A stretch of DNA of 64,000 nt. Source: Verrucomicrobiota bacterium. Lineage in GTDB: Bacteria; Verrucomicrobiota; Verrucomicrobiia; Opitutales; Intestinicryptomonadaceae. Under the pieces are notes generated by a model. It saw only the letters and a program-made list of their open reading frames with translations. It did not search any database and was not told where the DNA came from. Shown here piece by piece: positions 62,151 to 64,000 of this stretch. The stretch lies in contig JAEXGH010000016.1 in the NCBI GenBank assembly GCA_023450935.1, positions 151,863 to 215,862 on the forward strand, written 5' to 3'. How positions within the stretch are numbered: position 1 is the first letter of the stretch; each line of letters starts with the position of its first letter. The position numbers and the translations under genes are program-made.

Positions 62151-62393
62151 ATGAAAAAGACATTCATCTTGGCATTGGCGTTTTTTGCCGCCACGGCGGC
62201 GCAGGCGCAAACGGCAACATCTACGCTGAAAGCGGTAATAGAGTGGTTCAAGGAAGACCCTTCGCTCGAAAAGGGGCTTGTGGTTTTGGTGCCCGTGTGT
62301 CTGTTTGTTTTGGCGGCGGTTAGGTCAATGCTTTTGCGCGCGCTTTTTATAGGGGCTGCCGCCGCCGCGCTGTATTCGGTTATGGCGAAGTAA
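62151..62393 (+). CDS. Small exported membrane protein
   Basis: 80 aa. N-terminal signal or first helix (MKKTFILALAFFAATAAQAQ), a short amphipathic stretch (TLKAVIEWFKEDPSLEKG) and a long hydrophobic region (LVVLVPVCLFVLAAVRS then LLRALFIGAAAAALYSV). 79 bases after the preceding secreted gene, so probably one transcript. Function unknown; the terminator at 62425 ends it. Confidence 0.6.
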   Translation: MKKTFILALAFFAATAAQAQTATSTLKAVIEWFKEDPSLEKGLVVLVPVCLFVLAAVRSMLLRALFIGAAAAALYSVMAK

Positions 62394-62424
62394 AGCCGCG
62401 CCGCAGCGGATTGCGGACAAAAAA

Positions 62425-62460
62425 AGAGCGCGTCGGGAAGTAGACGCGCTCTCTGTTTTC
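62425..62460. terminator. Bidirectional terminator
   Basis: AGAGCGCGTC (62425-62434) and GACGCGCTCT (62443-62452), a 10-bp perfect stem. T run CTGTTTTCC on plus; on minus the stem is followed by TTTTTTTG. Shared by the small membrane protein and the convergent PEP-CTERM gene at 62476. Confidence 0.85.
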
Positions 62461-62475
62461 CAACCTTTTGGATTG

Positions 62476-63795
62476 CTATTTTCTGCGGTATACCGCAAAA
62501 GCCAACGCCAACGCGCCGAAAATCGCCGCTACAGTGGCGGGTTCGGGAACTGCAGTGAGGCTGAGGTAGCCCGTTTCGGGATTCCAGTAGAGGTTCTTTG
62601 CGTTTGCTATGTCGGAAGCGGAACCCGCGAAGATGTTCGAAAGCAGACCGTTTTCGCCGACGATAGAGTTGTCGATTGTGTCAATCTTTACGAGGCCTTC
62701 CTCGAAGTCTTCAAAGAACAACTTACCCTTGAAGTTGTAGTAGACGCTGCCGCCGATTTGCGCCAAGTTCAAGGCGTTGCTGTTCAAAACGACAGTGGCA
62801 ACGGAATACTCATTATTTGTTGTGATTGTGCGGAATTCATTGTCGGCACCGAGGACGAATTTTGCGCTGCAGCCGCCCGCCACTTCCAATGCAATAGCCT
62901 TTTGACCGTTGCCTCCAAACGTCAACGCGTTTTTCGAATTGAGTATGAGCGATGCGCCGTTACGCATTGTGATGAAGTTCGAACCCATTCTGATTGAACC
63001 CGTTTCGGAATCGTTAATTGTAACGGAAGCATTCGCCGAAACGCTCCACTTGTTGTAGAAGTAGGACTGGTTTGCGACCGTCTGACCCGAAATTACGTTG
63101 TTGCCGCCAAGGAATGCGTAGGGCGCGCCCGTGTCGGTTGTCTTGACTGTGAATTTGCTGGCGAAGTTGAACGAGTCGAACGAGGAAGTGCCGTCGCCGT
63201 AGATTTGCGCCTGTGCGAACGAAGAGCCCTTTGATACGCTGACAGTGCGCGCGCCGAACTTTGCATTCAAAACGGAACCGCTTTCGAGGGTGAACTTTAC
63301 GAACTCTCCCACAGTAATTACGCCAGTGTTCCAGTTGAGCGTTGCGCCGTTTTTAACGTTTACGCGGTGTTCTTTGTCCTTAACTAATCTCATATTGTCG
63401 TTCGCCAAATTGAGATTGACCGTGATTCCGTCAACTGTGAAGCCATCCAACAAACCGAATGTTTTGGATGTGTAGTTTTCGTAGTCGCCGATTGTGAGCG
63501 TGCCGCCGTTGCCTTTGAAGATCGTGCCGTCGAAGCCGAAGCATTTGTCAGCGTCTCCCGTGGGAGCTGCCGCATTGGCAAATATCACGCCCGTGTGGCT
63601 GCCGATATCAATGCCTCCCGTCTTATACATATGGCGGGGCGCGGCCGTGTTTTTCAATACGACATTGTCGGCAGAAACCGTATAGTTGGCTTCGCGGTTA
63701 ACCCAGCCGGTCACGTCTCCCGTTATTTCGGTGGGCCACCAATCGGCAAATGCGGAAGATGCCGCCACCGTGCATAGTAATATTAGTTTTTTCAT
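62476..63795 (-). CDS. Second PEP-CTERM surface protein, autotransporter-like repeats
   Basis: 439 aa. Signal peptide (MKKLILLCTVAASSAFAD), then a passenger rich in Asn, Ser, Gly and short beta units (WNTGVITVGEFVKFTLESG, IRMGSNFITMRNGASLILNS, KNALTFGGNGQKAIALEVAG). C-terminal VPEPATVAAIFGALALAFA with YRRK gives the exosortase-type anchor, like the 9920-11758 gene. The two share short segments (SxNALTF, VPEPAT) but not overall sequence. 12 G near 63945 lie about 145 bases upstream of the start. Confidence 0.85.
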   Translation of the reverse strand: MKKLILLCTVAASSAFADWWPTEITGDVTGWVNREANYTVSADNVVLKNTAAPRHMYKTGGIDIGSHTGVIFANAAAPTGDADKCFGFDGTIFKGNGGTLTIGDYENYTSKTFGLLDGFTVDGITVNLNLANDNMRLVKDKEHRVNVKNGATLNWNTGVITVGEFVKFTLESGSVLNAKFGARTVSVSKGSSFAQAQIYGDGTSSFDSFNFASKFTVKTTDTGAPYAFLGGNNVISGQTVANQSYFYNKWSVSANASVTINDSETGSIRMGSNFITMRNGASLILNSKNALTFGGNGQKAIALEVAGGCSAKFVLGADNEFRTITTNNEYSVATVVLNSNALNLAQIGGSVYYNFKGKLFFEDFEEGLVKIDTIDNSIVGENGLLSNIFAGSASDIANAKNLYWNPETGYLSLTAVPEPATVAAIFGALALAFAVYRRK

Positions 63796-64000
63796 TTTTC
63801 TTTCTTTCTATCTTTTCATTACGCGTTATGAAGAAAACACAAACGGCCGCTCCCGAACGAATCAAGAGCAGCTCTCGAAATTTTTGAAATACCCGATGCG
63901 CGCAAATTGCCCGCGCAAGCGGGTTCTACCGCAAAATCGGGGGGGGGGGGTTAACCCGGGCAACCAAAGACCCCTTTTCCGCGCGGGAACGGGGGTGCAA
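63796..64000. other. Upstream region of the second PEP-CTERM gene and window end
   Basis: 205 bases without a gene. CCCGC-TTG-CGCGGG-type hairpin at 63911-63923 and a run of 12 G at 63939-63950, then TTAACCCGGG and GC-rich sequence of odd character to the end. A contig edge or a collapsed repeat is possible. Nothing else is seen here. Confidence 0.5.

Noticed and set aside
1..64000. tRNA or rRNA genes
   Set aside because: No intergenic gap shows a cloverleaf with a GTTCRA loop or rRNA-like sequence.

Overview
This 64 kb window looks like one end of a draft contig from a Gram-negative bacterium of the Verrucomicrobiota, probably an anaerobic Opitutae-type gut or sediment lineage. The assignment is an inference. 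It rests on two secreted proteins with VPEP...RRK (PEP-CTERM) tails, pyruvate:ferredoxin oxidoreductase, FabV as enoyl-ACP reductase, secreted GH28 and GH2 glycosidases, a Tat-exported Gfo/Idh/MocA oxidoreductase, a TolC-type outer-membrane factor and a large LptA-like protein. No rRNA, tRNA, CRISPR array, prophage or transposase was recognised. Almost all genes are housekeeping or cell-envelope genes in compact operons, many joined by 1-8 bp stop/start overlaps.

Layout. 1-3.1 kb: truncated dnaE (-), a small zinc-ribbon gene and a SulP transporter (+). 3.2-8.6 kb: a six-gene minus-strand operon (trxB, prmA, yhaM-like, rdgB, secreted galM, DnaQ-BRCT exonuclease). 8.7-9.5 kb: tatD. 9.5-19 kb: a PEP-CTERM surface protein, PFOR, fabV and a prenyl diphosphate synthase, separated by long gaps full of palindromic repeats. 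19-21.6 kb: ffh and serS. 21.8-24.8 kb: a metallo-beta-lactamase-fold hydrolase and a multi-repeat LptA/OstA-like protein. 25-29.6 kb: the oxidoreductase, then an overlapping arnA(C-terminal domain)-arnD-Sel1 operon. 29.6-35.2 kb: an unusual operon of two secreted TPR proteins and a membrane-anchored protein with a degenerate vWA domain. 35.5-43.6 kb: ilvB, a cyclophilin, GH2, GH28, a Bax-inhibitor-1 family protein, rph and a C_GCAxxG_C_C protein. 43.9-49.2 kb: an EF-hand protein, a lone RelE-fold gene overlapping pssA, a secreted unknown, hpt, nfo and a 3-methyladenine glycosylase. 49.3-54.1 kb: a MacA/MacB(split)/TolC efflux operon. 54.1-61.1 kb: the classical nusA-infB-rbfA-nrnA-truB-ribF operon. 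61.3-64 kb: two small secreted or membrane unknowns and a second PEP-CTERM protein, then a 12-base G run near the window end.

The most interesting features are: (i) four intergenic clusters of a palindromic repeat whose stems differ from copy to copy in a compensatory way while the flanks are conserved; (ii) the TPR / TPR-polyAsp / degenerate-vWA operon, which I cannot match to a named system; (iii) guanine runs inside the inferred promoter spacers of a surface-protein gene and of PFOR; and (iv) a fragment of the L-Ara4N lipid A modification pathway coupled to a Sel1-repeat protein.
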